Shown: positions 15,491-26,572 of the stretch, one piece after another
How the letters are laid out: each line of letters starts with the position of its first letter
How positions within the stretch are numbered: the stretch's first letter is position 1
DNA from: Anaerolineae bacterium
GTDB lineage: Bacteria > Chloroflexota > Anaerolineae > Aggregatilineales > Phototrophicaceae
DNA: 64,000 bases
Assembly: GCA_022823165.1 (NCBI GenBank)
Contig: JAJDXR010000092.1
Coordinates: 48,473-112,472, forward strand
Direction: 5' to 3'
Notes under the pieces: generated by a model
What the model saw: only the letters and a program-made list of their open reading frames with translations
What the model was told of the DNA's origin: nothing
Database searches by the model: none
Translations under genes and position numbers: made by a program

Positions 15491-17995
15491 TCAGGACCAA
15501 AGATAGTAGCTGCCGGGCAAGCGGTAGAATTCACCGGCGGCTTCACCGTCTAGCTTGAGCGGCAGAAAGGCTTGGGCATCGCGATCCCAAACGCCCAACC
15601 AGAAGGTAAAGCCGTCGCCGTCAAAGTCTGTTGAATCGTCCTGTCCGAGAATCTGTCGGTCGTTAACGTATTCGTCAGTTTGCCAATGCGAAGTATGAAA
15701 GGCGCCATGCCGATGCGCCGCCGCATAGAAGCGCCACTCGTATCCGAATTTTCCGTCAGGCTCTATGAGATGCAATACGAATTCGTAATCCCTGCGCAAG
15801 GGCTGCAAAGCTCGCCAGCTTGGCTCGAACGTGATGGGCATCGATACATGGATTTCCAGCGGGTATACGCCGCCGGCGAACAATTGCAAGCGTTCGCCAT
15901 ATATGACTTGCTCAAGTTCCGCTGCTAGGGCCGAGTAACCGTCGCGCAGTTTGTGTCGCCGCTTGGTTTCAGCTACTTCATACAATTCGTAGCTGAATAC
16001 GCCCTGGTAATGTGATCGCGCTTTTTCGAAAAGGTCATGGCGGCCCAAGGCTGCCACCAGCTGCGTATCCAGCGGGTCAATCCCGGCGTCTAGGTAGGCT
16101 TCGCGCGCCTTCGCCCCGTAAATGAAATGAGTTGCGCCCAGGGCCTCGATGTCATCGAGCGTGGTCAAGGGCTCGGTATGGATTGTCATCTGCGGGAAAA
16201 AGAAGGGCAGGCGTTCTTCACCGGGCGCAAGCACTACCGGAACCCGCTCGGAATCGCGCAGAAAATCTTCCAAGCCCTGCACCGCTTGCATCAGCGATGG
16301 ATTAAAGACTTCGTACTTTTTGAAATCGTCGCTGAGCTTGCCGCGCGTCAGCCAGAGTGTCGTCCAATTGACATTTGTCGTTACCGCGACGACGCCGGGC
16401 AAGCAAACCAGCAGCAGGACGGCCTGATAGCCGCGGCGCCTATCCTTGGCCCAGCCCTGTATACTTTCATAATCCAGAATAGACGACAGCCCGACGGCGC
16501 TGGGCAGGCAGAGCAGCGGCAGGATGGCGAAGCCCAGCCGATAGTGGTAGCTATAGGAAAAAAAGAAGGTCATAAAATAGGGCAGCGCCAGCAGCAGCGC
16601 CCAAATGACCGTAGTCAGCAACGCTTTATTACGCGGGCTGAGAGGGCGCTTGATGATTGAGCGCAGTCCAAAGGCAATCAGCGCTGTACCCAGCGCGATG
16701 CCCAGCGCCTCTTCCACCCGCAGATAACTTGCCGGCGGGTCGACCCGAGCCGGGAAGAGCGCCGCCTTGGAGGCAAGCGCGCTGGCGCCAAGCAGCGCAG
16801 CGCCTATGGCAACGATTGCCAGGTCTCGCCCTTTCAGCTTGTGACGCAAAATCAGCGCCAGACAGCTTATTAGCAGGGCCACCAGCAGCGGCGCCAGATA
16901 ATCCCCATTGCGCAGCGCGCGCGTCAGCCAGACGGCCTTGGGCAGCGTGACCGCCTCATGGCCGAGCAGCAAGTTGCGCGCATACCAGACCAGCCCCAGC
17001 GGCATACAAGCCAGCCCCGTCCACAGGGCGACCTTGAATCGCGGCAGCCAGCGGCTTATGTCAAAGCGCGTACGTATCAGCTCCAGCGCGAATAGCAGCA
17101 ATACCCCCCAAATGAAGGCGCCGGCTGTCGGCTTGGTGAACAGGGCGATGCCCAGCATAATTCCAGCCAGAATGGCATTCGCCTGCCGTTCCTTGCTGTC
17201 GCTGTCATCTCGCCAGGCGCTCAGGAAGAACATCGCCGCCATGGTCAATGTGAAAGTCAGCGGAATCTCCAGATCGCCGCGGAAGGCCCACTGCCCGACG
17301 TAAGGATGCAAGCTCCACAGCGCGGCTGTGATTAAGCCGACGCGGCGGTTAACCAGGCGCTGACCCAAGAGGTAGGCGGCGAGAATGCTGCCGATATGCA
17401 TGAACGGGATGACCATGCGCGCGGCGTGATCGTTGATCGCGCCGATCATCACTTGCACATAGGTAAATTGAAGCTGCACGAATTGCGGATAGTAATCGAT
17501 GCTGTGCGGAATAAGGCCTTCCAGAAAATACAGCCGGGCTTGTGAGCCATAGACCCATAGCGCGTCGTACACGGTGAAGGGCCAGAAGGCGGTGTGAACC
17601 CAGCGCAGAGCCACCGCCGTTGCCATCAGCGCGATGATGAGCTTTTCGTCGAAAGCCAGCGGGCGCCGCTGTTGAGCCGGGTTCACAGAATTGCGTCGCC
17701 GCTTGCGCCAGGTTATCACAGCGCCGGTCGCGGCGATGACCAGGCTGCCCAGCGCCACCCATTCTGCGGTTAACAGCCGCGTATCCAGTTGCGCGCCGCC
17801 GACGCCCAATACCAGCATCCAGGCGGTTAGCCAGGCGGGTCCCAGCGCTAAGGCCAGCGCCGCCACCAGCGCGCGCGAACGCCACTGTCGGGTTGAGAGG
17901 GCGGCCAAAGCCCAAGGCAGACCGACGCCCGCGACCATCCAGAGCGACGGCGCCAGCCCCGGTAACGATTCTGCGATCCAGTAGAGCGATGTCAT
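15491..17995 (-). CDS. GT-C family membrane glycosyltransferase (PMT/ArnT-like), large
   Basis: An 834-residue protein with about a dozen hydrophobic helices in residues 1-540 and a soluble C-terminal part of about 290 residues. The first extracytoplasmic loop holds FTVYDALWVYGSQARLYFLEG, at the position of the catalytic acidic motif in GT-C enzymes. RGDLEIPLTFTLTMAAMFFLSAW is typical of the PMT_2/GT39-like core. Such enzymes move sugars from polyprenyl-phosphate carriers to lipids or proteins outside the membrane; donor and acceptor are unknown. The start MTSLYWIAESLPG at 17995 leaves four bases after the upstream gene's stop, so the pair is an operon. The longer start at 18055 would overlap that gene. 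Confidence 0.75.
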   Translation of the reverse strand: MTSLYWIAESLPGLAPSLWMVAGVGLPWALAALSTRQWRSRALVAALALALGPAWLTAWMLVLGVGGAQLDTRLLTAEWVALGSLVIAATGAVITWRKRRRNSVNPAQQRRPLAFDEKLIIALMATAVALRWVHTAFWPFTVYDALWVYGSQARLYFLEGLIPHSIDYYPQFVQLQFTYVQVMIGAINDHAARMVIPFMHIGSILAAYLLGQRLVNRRVGLITAALWSLHPYVGQWAFRGDLEIPLTFTLTMAAMFFLSAWRDDSDSKERQANAILAGIMLGIALFTKPTAGAFIWGVLLLFALELIRTRFDISRWLPRFKVALWTGLACMPLGLVWYARNLLLGHEAVTLPKAVWLTRALRNGDYLAPLLVALLISCLALILRHKLKGRDLAIVAIGAALLGASALASKAALFPARVDPPASYLRVEEALGIALGTALIAFGLRSIIKRPLSPRNKALLTTVIWALLLALPYFMTFFFSYSYHYRLGFAILPLLCLPSAVGLSSILDYESIQGWAKDRRRGYQAVLLLVCLPGVVAVTTNVNWTTLWLTRGKLSDDFKKYEVFNPSLMQAVQGLEDFLRDSERVPVVLAPGEERLPFFFPQMTIHTEPLTTLDDIEALGATHFIYGAKAREAYLDAGIDPLDTQLVAALGRHDLFEKARSHYQGVFSYELYEVAETKRRHKLRDGYSALAAELEQVIYGERLQLFAGGVYPLEIHVSMPITFEPSWRALQPLRRDYEFVLHLIEPDGKFGYEWRFYAAAHRHGAFHTSHWQTDEYVNDRQILGQDDSTDFDGDGFTFWLGVWDRDAQAFLPLKLDGEAAGEFYRLPGSYYLWS

Positions 17996-17999
17996 CAGA

Positions 18000-19331
18000 T
18001 TATGCGTAATCAAGCTTTCCGAGCGCCCCTGCAATCGTCGCCAGCGCATAAGCAACCAAGGCGATCACTGCCGGCAGCAGCGGTAAGTAGTAGCGCGCCC
18101 AAGGCAGGGGCGTCATCCATAAGGCAGCCAGTATGGAACCGAAAGTCCAAACCAAGATCAGCCGCTTATGTTCCGTGGCTATGCGGTGATTGCGCGCCAG
18201 ATGACCAACCCCGAAAATCGCCAGCAACAGCCACAGCAGACCCAGACGTCCCGACGAGCCGATGAACAACAGGCCGGCCAATCCACTTCGCTCGTATTCG
18301 TTAATCTGCGCGGAAATTGCGCCATAATTCGCCCAGGCTGGCGCTTCATAATATTGTCGCTCACCGACAAAACCATATTGAAACAAACCAGTAACTTGAT
18401 CGGCAAAGGACGTGTAGCCGCCAAAAATGCTGACCTGATCTTGCAGAAGTTCCTGTCGCAGATCGACTACCCAGCCAGCCACAGCGAGAGGGTCGCTCCA
18501 CCAGGCGGGATTCAGGAACAGAAACACCGCGACAGTTATCAGGCCGGCCAAGGCAATACCTGCTAAATCCATAACGGGCTTGCGCCACCCCTGTCCGGAC
18601 CCGTGTACCAGCCTCCACAGCGGATCGATGCTGATAGCGAAAAACACCAGGGCGCAAACGCTGACGTTGGGGTGCTTCGCCGCGATAGCGAATCCGGCGC
18701 AAACTCCAAGAGCCAGGTAGCGCCGCCAGCGCCGCTCCTGAATCAGCCAAATCGCGGCCATCAGCGCCAGCGCCAGCCCCAGCAGGTGGCTGCCCTCCAT
18801 CATGGCGCGCCGCCCGTTGATCAGGACATTGGGCTGCAACGCGAATAACGCGGCGGCAATATAAGCCGTGGGACGATTCAATGCCGTCCGCGCAAAATGA
18901 AAGAAAAGCGCCGCCGCCAGCGCCAACTGCAGGGACGATGCCAGCCGTGCCTGGCGCAACAAACCCGCGTCAGGAATCGCGCCGCGCGCGGCATTCGTAT
19001 CGTAGTCTCTTCCCCAATTCCAGTCATTATTCAGATCCTCCGCAGCGAAACTGTTGATCGCACCCAGCCAGCCGTATATCGTCTTCGAGACAGTGCCGTT
19101 TAAGAGGCGCAGCTGCTGCTCGTGGGGATTATTCTCCCAGTGAGGATCAAAGAACACTTTGGAGATGTCGCCTTGGGCGAAAATGTAATGATAGTCGCGC
19201 CCCATAACCATCAAGGTAGACTCGTCACCATGGAAGGGAACAATCGCGGCGCCGGCAATGATGTACAGCGACAGGCATCCCAACCAAAGCGCGTCGACGT
19301 AACGCGGGATGCCTTTACCCCTAGCCAGCAT
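18000..19331 (-). CDS. GT-C family membrane glycosyltransferase (PMT/ArnT-like)
   Basis: A 443-residue protein with about ten transmembrane helices. VPFHGDESTLMVMGRDY in the first loop supplies the acidic DE motif of GT-C transferases, and ALFALQPNVLINGRRAMMEG matches the PMT core. It probably transfers a sugar from a lipid carrier; the acceptor is unknown. It is first in an operon with the larger GT-C gene. I set the start at 19331 (MLARGKGIPRYVDALW) because the -10 box at 19375-19370 places the transcript start near 19363, after the next upstream in-frame start at 19370. Confidence 0.75.
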   Translation of the reverse strand: MLARGKGIPRYVDALWLGCLSLYIIAGAAIVPFHGDESTLMVMGRDYHYIFAQGDISKVFFDPHWENNPHEQQLRLLNGTVSKTIYGWLGAINSFAAEDLNNDWNWGRDYDTNAARGAIPDAGLLRQARLASSLQLALAAALFFHFARTALNRPTAYIAAALFALQPNVLINGRRAMMEGSHLLGLALALMAAIWLIQERRWRRYLALGVCAGFAIAAKHPNVSVCALVFFAISIDPLWRLVHGSGQGWRKPVMDLAGIALAGLITVAVFLFLNPAWWSDPLAVAGWVVDLRQELLQDQVSIFGGYTSFADQVTGLFQYGFVGERQYYEAPAWANYGAISAQINEYERSGLAGLLFIGSSGRLGLLWLLLAIFGVGHLARNHRIATEHKRLILVWTFGSILAALWMTPLPWARYYLPLLPAVIALVAYALATIAGALGKLDYA

Positions 19332-19369
19332 TACTTCGCAATCCTGAGTCGGCTGACAGTACAATCTCA

Positions 19370-19398
19370 ATTATAAGAGTATTCTGCCCAAGTGTAAT
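19370..19398 (-). promoter_or_regulatory. Promoter of the GT-C glycosyltransferase operon
   Basis: On the minus strand, ATTACA (19398-19393), a 17-bp spacer and a perfect TATAAT (19375-19370). It decides the start of the first gene. Confidence 0.6.
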
Positions 19399-19535
19399 GA
19401 GGGGCGCGGCCGAATTACACGCTGGTCGCGCTTTTTTCCGCTTTCCGGCGCGCTGTCATGCGGCGAGCATTTCACGCTAGCCTGAAGTGAGTAGGCCCCA
19501 CGCTCAGTGGCCGCCAGGCGCAGGCGTCGTTAGGA

Positions 19536-20996
19536 TTAGGAATCCGTTTCCGGCGCAACCTGCAACGACAGCAGAAACTCCACCACCGCGCGCTGATCAG
19601 AAAAAGGCAGCTCGGTGAAGGCATCGCGGGACGCGCGCCCCTCGCCCCCATGCATCAAGATCGCCTCTGATACCGTTGTCAAATCGCCGCGATGTCCATA
19701 GGGCGCGGAACTGCCCGCATCCCATAGTTTGCGCGTGATGAAGAACTCGCTGCCATGCCGCCCGTCTACGTCGGGTCGGCTATCCCGCAGCGTCTCGTTG
19801 CAGAAGAAGCGAATGGCATCCGCTTGTTCTAGCGGGTCGCACAGGCTGTGCCGTTTCAAATCCGTAAAGGCGCGCACGATCGCGCCGTCGCCCTGGCGTT
19901 CCAGGCGTGGCTCGGGTCCATCAGCGGTCATATCAAAACTGACAATTTGCGACATGTCCGTCATGGTATTGGATGGATTAAAGGGATTGGGATCGCTGAA
20001 GAATCGTGATTCCAGCGGCAGCTCTGGGACATGGCAGCTTGTACAATTGATTTGCTCAAAGATCAGTTCACCGCGTATTGCCTCCGCCCGGCGATCCGGA
20101 TCCTCCGGCAGGAGGCGCCCCGGCGTCGCCAAGGCCGCTTGAAAGAGCGTAACCGCCGTGATATCGCCGATAGTGAGCTCCCGCTCAACGCCATCTTGAT
20201 CATAGTCGGGGTCCATGATGTCCGGATTCAGGTCGAAGCGCTCTTCGGCTTGCATGCCGTGATGCTGGTTCATGGCGTTGGCGGAAAACTGTCGCAGCGA
20301 TATCTTCGTCCCCGCTTGATGAAATGGCTTGATTACCAGGTCGTGGTCGACGCCTTCTATGCCGCTCGAATCCTGCGCGCCATCAGCGGCCACCGTTAAT
20401 TCGCCAAAGCGAACGCCCTTCGTGACCAGTTCAATGGTCACTGCTGTGTTTTGCGCTTTCGCCTTTTCCAGCGCGGTCTCACGCAGAGCCTGCAAATCAG
20501 ACGTCATCTCGCGCGCCAGCATTTCAATCGGCCCCGCGCCGAACATACCCAGCGGGTTGCGATGATTGCTCGACATCATGGAAGTCGTTTCCAGTATTGG
20601 GTCCTCGTGCTGCGCCAGCAAAAATACGTTGCCGACGAACTCGGCGCCGCCGCCCACTCGCGGTTGATTATGGCAACTGAAGCAGGAATTCGAATCCGGC
20701 GCCGATACCCGGCTAAACGCCATCTCGTCCGCTTTCCGCGCCGCCAGGCCGCCTGTTGTCGCGGGGCGCCCCTGCCCATCGCAAACATTAAACAGCACAG
20801 TGAACAGCTCTTCCCCGTGCTCCAGCACTTCGTCAAAGCTGAGGCTTCCGTCAAGGATATCCGCCTGCTCGATATGGCGGGACAAGGCCGGGCGTTCCGG
20901 TAGGCCGGCGGGGCAGAGTTCATCCTGGGCAAGCAGCACACCAATGCCAGTCAATATAAGCGCAACAACTATTGGAAGGGCAAGTCTTGCTTTCAC
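19536..20996 (-). CDS. Secreted di-haem c-type cytochrome (DHOR/DUF1111-like oxidoreductase)
   Basis: A 486-residue exported protein with an N-terminal signal peptide (MKARLALPIVVALILTGIGV, probable cleavage after LLAQ). It has two haem c attachment sites: CFSCH (105-109) and CTSCH (318-322). Conserved segments such as NPLGMFGAGPIEML, TVSEAILMHGGEG and LPFSDQRAVVEFLLSL match the di-haem oxidoreductase/putative peroxidase family, distantly related to cytochrome c peroxidase and MauG. The role could be peroxidase or another periplasmic redox function. It is monocistronic. No cytochrome maturation genes lie nearby, although a Sco protein and a DsbA-like thioredoxin occur within 17 kb. Confidence 0.85.
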   Translation of the reverse strand: MKARLALPIVVALILTGIGVLLAQDELCPAGLPERPALSRHIEQADILDGSLSFDEVLEHGEELFTVLFNVCDGQGRPATTGGLAARKADEMAFSRVSAPDSNSCFSCHNQPRVGGGAEFVGNVFLLAQHEDPILETTSMMSSNHRNPLGMFGAGPIEMLAREMTSDLQALRETALEKAKAQNTAVTIELVTKGVRFGELTVAADGAQDSSGIEGVDHDLVIKPFHQAGTKISLRQFSANAMNQHHGMQAEERFDLNPDIMDPDYDQDGVERELTIGDITAVTLFQAALATPGRLLPEDPDRRAEAIRGELIFEQINCTSCHVPELPLESRFFSDPNPFNPSNTMTDMSQIVSFDMTADGPEPRLERQGDGAIVRAFTDLKRHSLCDPLEQADAIRFFCNETLRDSRPDVDGRHGSEFFITRKLWDAGSSAPYGHRGDLTTVSEAILMHGGEGRASRDAFTELPFSDQRAVVEFLLSLQVAPETDS

Positions 20997-21121
20997 TTCG
21001 TATCCCGATTAGACAATCGTCAGCGTCTATTATCATAACGCCAATGTGATCTGACTCTTTACACTGCAAGTATATCGCGAGTGTCTGTTTTGGTGGACTT
21101 GAAAACCCCGCCAAACTTAGA

Positions 21122-21160
21122 ATAATCTCTGTGTTCTCTGTGTTCTCGGTGGTTAAAAAA
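21122..21160 (+). repeat. CTCTGTG-type 9-bp tandem repeat
   Basis: Three imperfect 9-base units (tctctgtgt, tctctgtgt, tctcggtgg) end in ttaaaaaa. It lies in the 236-bp gap upstream of the cytochrome gene, which otherwise shows nothing. Related copies are at 14325, 28852 and 63915. Confidence 0.7.
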
Positions 21161-21232
21161 CTTGTGACGTATTCGCAAAGGAATTTATATCCACGATAAT
21201 CGCCACTCCCGCGATGCCGGGTCCCAGCCCCG

Positions 21233-21736
21233 CTAATCGCCGGCTGCCGACTTTATCTCCACTAGCAGTTCATTCTTGTCCACCGCTTGACCAGCTTCCA
21301 CATGAATCGCGCGCACCTCGCCGTCAATGGGCGATTTTAATTCATTCTGCATCTTCATGGACTCCAGGATGATGAGTGTATCGCCCTTCGCCAGCACTGC
21401 GCCTCGCTCGGTGGTTACATCGACTATCAGTCCCGGCATGGGCGCCTTGACTTCGCCGGAACCGGTCGCCTGCCCCCCACGCCGCTGCATCATTAGCAGC
21501 GCGCGCTCGTCGAGCACTTGCGCCTCAAATTGGCGCCCGCTCATCATGACGGCGATATTGCCTTCGTCGTCGTTGATTACCGCTTCCAGCGAGCGATTCT
21601 CGGTGATGACTGAAAATAGGTCGCCGCCGAGATTTAGAAAGTCAACATCACGCTCCTCGCCGTTGATGAGGACGCTGCCGCCGTGATCAATTTCGACTTC
21701 GTAGGTCTCGCCGTTGATGAGGGTGACGTACTTCAT
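21233..21736 (-). CDS. Biotin carboxyl carrier subunit of acyl-CoA carboxylase
   Basis: A 167-residue carrier. The C-terminal biotinyl domain has the site ESMKM (Lys128), where most carriers have EAMKM. The N-terminal 75 residues form a beta-rich BT-like region (TLINGETYEVEI) that would dock the carrier to the carboxylase. The start at 21736 overlaps the stop of the biotin carboxylase gene as ATGA, indicating translational coupling, and a gagagga Shine-Dalgarno precedes it. It is the third gene of a carboxyltransferase, biotin carboxylase, carrier operon, so the holoenzyme has three separate chains. Acetyl-CoA or propionyl-CoA could be the substrate. Confidence 0.92.
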   Translation of the reverse strand: MKYVTLINGETYEVEIDHGGSVLINGEERDVDFLNLGGDLFSVITENRSLEAVINDDEGNIAVMMSGRQFEAQVLDERALLMMQRRGGQATGSGEVKAPMPGLIVDVTTERGAVLAKGDTLIILESMKMQNELKSPIDGEVRAIHVEAGQAVDKNELLVEIKSAAGD

Positions 21737-23268
21737 CGATGCATCCTCTCGAAACGTCCCATCCACTTCCAGTTGCTGGCGTCGCGCTTGGCCGGCGCCA
21801 CCACCTGCGACGCCAACTGCCGCTTGCGATGGGCAAAGAGCGTCGCCGCGATAGCCACCGTCTCCAGCTCACTGCGGGTCGGGTCCTGCTCATACGTATT
21901 CATATTGAAGCGGCGCTCGACAAAGGTCGTATCGAATTGCCCGGCGATGAAGCTGATGCTGTTCAGCAGGTTGATGTGGAAGGGGATATTGTGTTTCAAG
22001 CCCATGATGCGATATTCGGATAAAGCCCGCCGCATCCGCAGCATGGCTTCCGAACGCGTCTCGCCCCAAGTGATCAATTTGGCGATCATGCTGTCATAAT
22101 AAGGCGTGATCTCGGAGCCGGAAAAGACGCCGTTATCGACTCGCACACCGGGACCGGTCGGCAAGATCATGGTGCTGATTTGACCGGTAGAGGGCATAAA
22201 ATTGGCGTAGGGGTCTTCGGCGTTTATGCGGCATTCAATAGCCCAGCCCTTTGGGTCCAGCAAACTCTCCGTCGGCCCCATGCGTCGGCCGCGCGCGATG
22301 CGAATCTGCTCCTTGGCCAAGTCGACGCCGGTGACCAATTCCGTCACCGGATGCTCGACTTGCAAGCGAGTGTTCATCTCGAGAAAGTAGTAGTTCTTGT
22401 CTTTGTCCACCATGCACTCGATGGTGCCGGCGTTGATATAGCCCACGGATTCCGCCGCGGCGATGGCCATCGCGCCCATGCGCTCGCGCAGGTCGCGGTC
22501 GACGAAGACGCTGGGCGCCTCTTCCACCAGCTTCTGATGCCGCCGCTGGATGGAACATTCGCGCTCGCCCAAGTGCACGGTATTGCCATGAGCATCGGCC
22601 AGGATCTGAAACTCGATATGACGCGCGCCCTCCAGCAGCTTCTCGACGTATACATCGCCGTTGCCAAAGGCGCTTTCGGCTTCGCGGCGCGCCGTCGCCA
22701 GCGATTCGGCGAAGTCTTCTTCACTATGGACCGGGCGCATCCCCGTGCCGCCGCCGCCGGCCACCGCCTTGATCAGCACCGGGAAACCGATGCGCCGCGC
22801 CGCATGGATCAACTCGTCATCGGGCATTCCGGCTTCCGTGCCGGGGATCAGCGGCACCTGGTTTCGCCTGACGGCACTGCGCGCCGCCTGTTTATCGCCC
22901 ATGGTCGCGATGGCCTTTGCCGATGGGCCGATCCAAACCAAGCCCTCGTCCATGACCTGCTGCGCGAAATCGGCATTTTCGGCCAGGAAACCGTATCCCG
23001 GATGGATGGCGTCGGCGCCAGTTCGGCGAGCCACCTCGATTAACTTGTCCTTGCGCAGGTAACTCTCCACCGGCCGCGGACCGCCGATATGCACCGCCTC
23101 GTCAGCATAGCGGACGTGCAAAGCCGTGCGGTCGACATCCGAATAAACCGCCACCGTCGGAATGCCCAAGTCGCGAGCGGCGCGAATTATCCGCACGGCG
23201 ATTTCGCCGCGGTTGGCGATCAGAATCTTGTTGATGGGTCCTGTCTGCAATGTGATTGGCCTCTGCAC
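21733..23268 (-). CDS. accC: Biotin carboxylase subunit of acetyl/propionyl-CoA carboxylase
   Basis: A 511-residue ATP-grasp enzyme that carboxylates biotin with bicarbonate and ATP. The N-terminus KILIANRGEIAVRI, the ERECSIQRRHQK segment and EMNTRLQVEHPVTE are the family signatures with catalytic Lys, Glu and Arg residues. The glycine-rich ATP loop reads GGGGTGMR, where Arg is usual instead of Thr. About 60 residues follow the catalytic core, too short for a fused carrier domain, in line with the separate carrier gene. The start is a GTG at 23268, 12 bases after the upstream stop. It could equally be labelled pccA. Confidence 0.93.
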   Translation of the reverse strand: MQRPITLQTGPINKILIANRGEIAVRIIRAARDLGIPTVAVYSDVDRTALHVRYADEAVHIGGPRPVESYLRKDKLIEVARRTGADAIHPGYGFLAENADFAQQVMDEGLVWIGPSAKAIATMGDKQAARSAVRRNQVPLIPGTEAGMPDDELIHAARRIGFPVLIKAVAGGGGTGMRPVHSEEDFAESLATARREAESAFGNGDVYVEKLLEGARHIEFQILADAHGNTVHLGERECSIQRRHQKLVEEAPSVFVDRDLRERMGAMAIAAAESVGYINAGTIECMVDKDKNYYFLEMNTRLQVEHPVTELVTGVDLAKEQIRIARGRRMGPTESLLDPKGWAIECRINAEDPYANFMPSTGQISTMILPTGPGVRVDNGVFSGSEITPYYDSMIAKLITWGETRSEAMLRMRRALSEYRIMGLKHNIPFHINLLNSISFIAGQFDTTFVERRFNMNTYEQDPTRSELETVAIAATLFAHRKRQLASQVVAPAKRDASNWKWMGRFERMHR

Positions 23269-23280
23269 TATGCGCTGCCG

Positions 23281-24831
<1,551 letters not shown>

Positions 24832-25063
24832 GCAGGAACTCCCTGGTTGATGATGTCATCCGCGTTGATACCGTCTCCGCTCATTTTACCATCAAGTCCG
24901 GCCAATGGATTTATGATGCGGAGGCAAAGCAGCCAAAGAGTATACGCGGCGGCGCCAGCAAAATGTAGTGCCAGTCACAACGGGAGCAGGCGAAAGTATT
25001 ACCCGAACTGCCGCAGCGTTGACGCCTGTTCGTCAGTGGAAGAACTGCGGTATGTCCCCGAGA

Positions 25064-26572
25064 TTAGCCCGCCCCGGCCGGCAGCGCCGGCGCGCAGCAC
25101 AAGACCAGCTCCTTGACCGCCCGCACCTCGTCCAAACGCCGCACCGGCGCGGTATGCGGCGCATTGAGCAGAGTATCGGGGTCTCTGCGCGCTTCCTCGG
25201 CGATGGCCTCCATCGCCTCAACGAAAGCATCCAGGTCTTCTTTGACTTCGGTCTCGGTGGGTTCGATCAGCAGCGCCTCTGGCACAATCAGCGGGAAATA
25301 ATTGGTCGGCGGATGAAAACCGTAATCCATCAGCCGCTTGGAGATATCGAGCGCATGCACCTCGTCGACATTGTCGACATGCCCCTCCAGCACAAACTCG
25401 TGCCCGCAATAGCGCGGGTAGGGCACGGTATAGGTCCGCATCAGTTTGGCGCGCAAATAATTGGCGTTGAGCACGGCGTAGCGAGTCACATCGCGGATGC
25501 CGCTGTCGCCGTAGACGCGGATATAGGCGTAGGCGCGCAGGTGCATGCCGAAATTGCCGTGGAAAGCCTTCATGCGGCCGATGCTCTTCTCGGGCATGAC
25601 AAAGCCGTAGAGCGGCGCGCCATCTTCGTCCTCCTCTTCGATGACGTCGACGATCGGTCCCGGCAGATAGGCCCGCAGCTTCTCGTTTACGCCGACTGCG
25701 CCGCTGCCCGGTCCACCGCCGCCGTGCGGCGTCGAGAAGGTCTTGTGCAAGTTGTAGTGCATCACGTCAAAGCCCAGTTCGCCGGGTTTGACAACCGCCA
25801 TCAGCGCGTTCATATTGGCGCCGTCCATATACATCAGCCCGCCGGCCTCATGCACGGTTGAAATGACATCGAGAATGGTCGACTCAAAGAGGCCAAGCGT
25901 ACTGGGCACGGTAATCATCATGCCGGCGATGCGGTCGCGCAGCTCGCCTTCGCAAGCGGCGTGAAGCGCTTCCATATCGACGTTGCCTTGATCGTTGGCG
26001 GGCAATTCGCGCACACTCATGCCGGCCATCGTTACAGTGGCGGGATTGGTGCCGTGCGCGCTGTTGGGCACCAGGATGATATCGCGCTGGCCCTCGCCGC
26101 GGTCAATGTGATACTGACGAATCATCAAGATGCCGGCAAATTCGCCTTGCGCGCCGGCGGCAGGGGCGAGGCTGACCGCCTCAAAGCCGCTGATCTCACC
26201 CAGCCACTGCTGCAGCTCGCGCATCAAGTAGAGCGCGCCTTGCGCTCCGCTTTCGTCCGTCAGCGGGTGCAGCTGCGCAAAGCCGGCCAGCCGCGCGGCG
26301 TCTTCGTTGACCTTGGGATTGTATTTCATAGTGCAGGAGCCCAGCGGATACAGCCCCTGGTCAATCGAATAGTTGAGCTGACTGAGCTTGACGAAGTGGC
26401 GTAGGACTTGCACCTCGCCGACCTCCGGCAGCGCCAAATCATCGCGCAGCAGCTCAGCCGGCATCTGCGTCTCCGGCACATCGGGTTCGGGCAGGTTGAC
26501 GCCGATGCGCCCCGGCGCGCCCAAATCGTAAATCAATGGCTCCAGAAGCGGCCTTGCCTCGGATGCGCCCAT
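25064..26572 (-). CDS. gcvPB: Glycine dehydrogenase (decarboxylating) subunit 2, P-protein
   Basis: A 502-residue PLP-dependent subunit of the glycine cleavage P-protein, which decarboxylates glycine and loads aminomethyl onto lipoylated GcvH. The PLP lysine is in HYNLHKTFSTPHGGGGPG. GLYPLGSCTMKYNPK and VPNSAHGTNPATVTMAG are family signatures. The ATG at 26572 overlaps the TGA of gcvPA by one base (TGATG), indicating coupled translation of the two halves. It is last in the operon gcvH-gcvPA-gcvPB. No gcvT lies in the window. Confidence 0.96.
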   Translation of the reverse strand: MGASEARPLLEPLIYDLGAPGRIGVNLPEPDVPETQMPAELLRDDLALPEVGEVQVLRHFVKLSQLNYSIDQGLYPLGSCTMKYNPKVNEDAARLAGFAQLHPLTDESGAQGALYLMRELQQWLGEISGFEAVSLAPAAGAQGEFAGILMIRQYHIDRGEGQRDIILVPNSAHGTNPATVTMAGMSVRELPANDQGNVDMEALHAACEGELRDRIAGMMITVPSTLGLFESTILDVISTVHEAGGLMYMDGANMNALMAVVKPGELGFDVMHYNLHKTFSTPHGGGGPGSGAVGVNEKLRAYLPGPIVDVIEEEDEDGAPLYGFVMPEKSIGRMKAFHGNFGMHLRAYAYIRVYGDSGIRDVTRYAVLNANYLRAKLMRTYTVPYPRYCGHEFVLEGHVDNVDEVHALDISKRLMDYGFHPPTNYFPLIVPEALLIEPTETEVKEDLDAFVEAMEAIAEEARRDPDTLLNAPHTAPVRRLDEVRAVKELVLCCAPALPAGAG

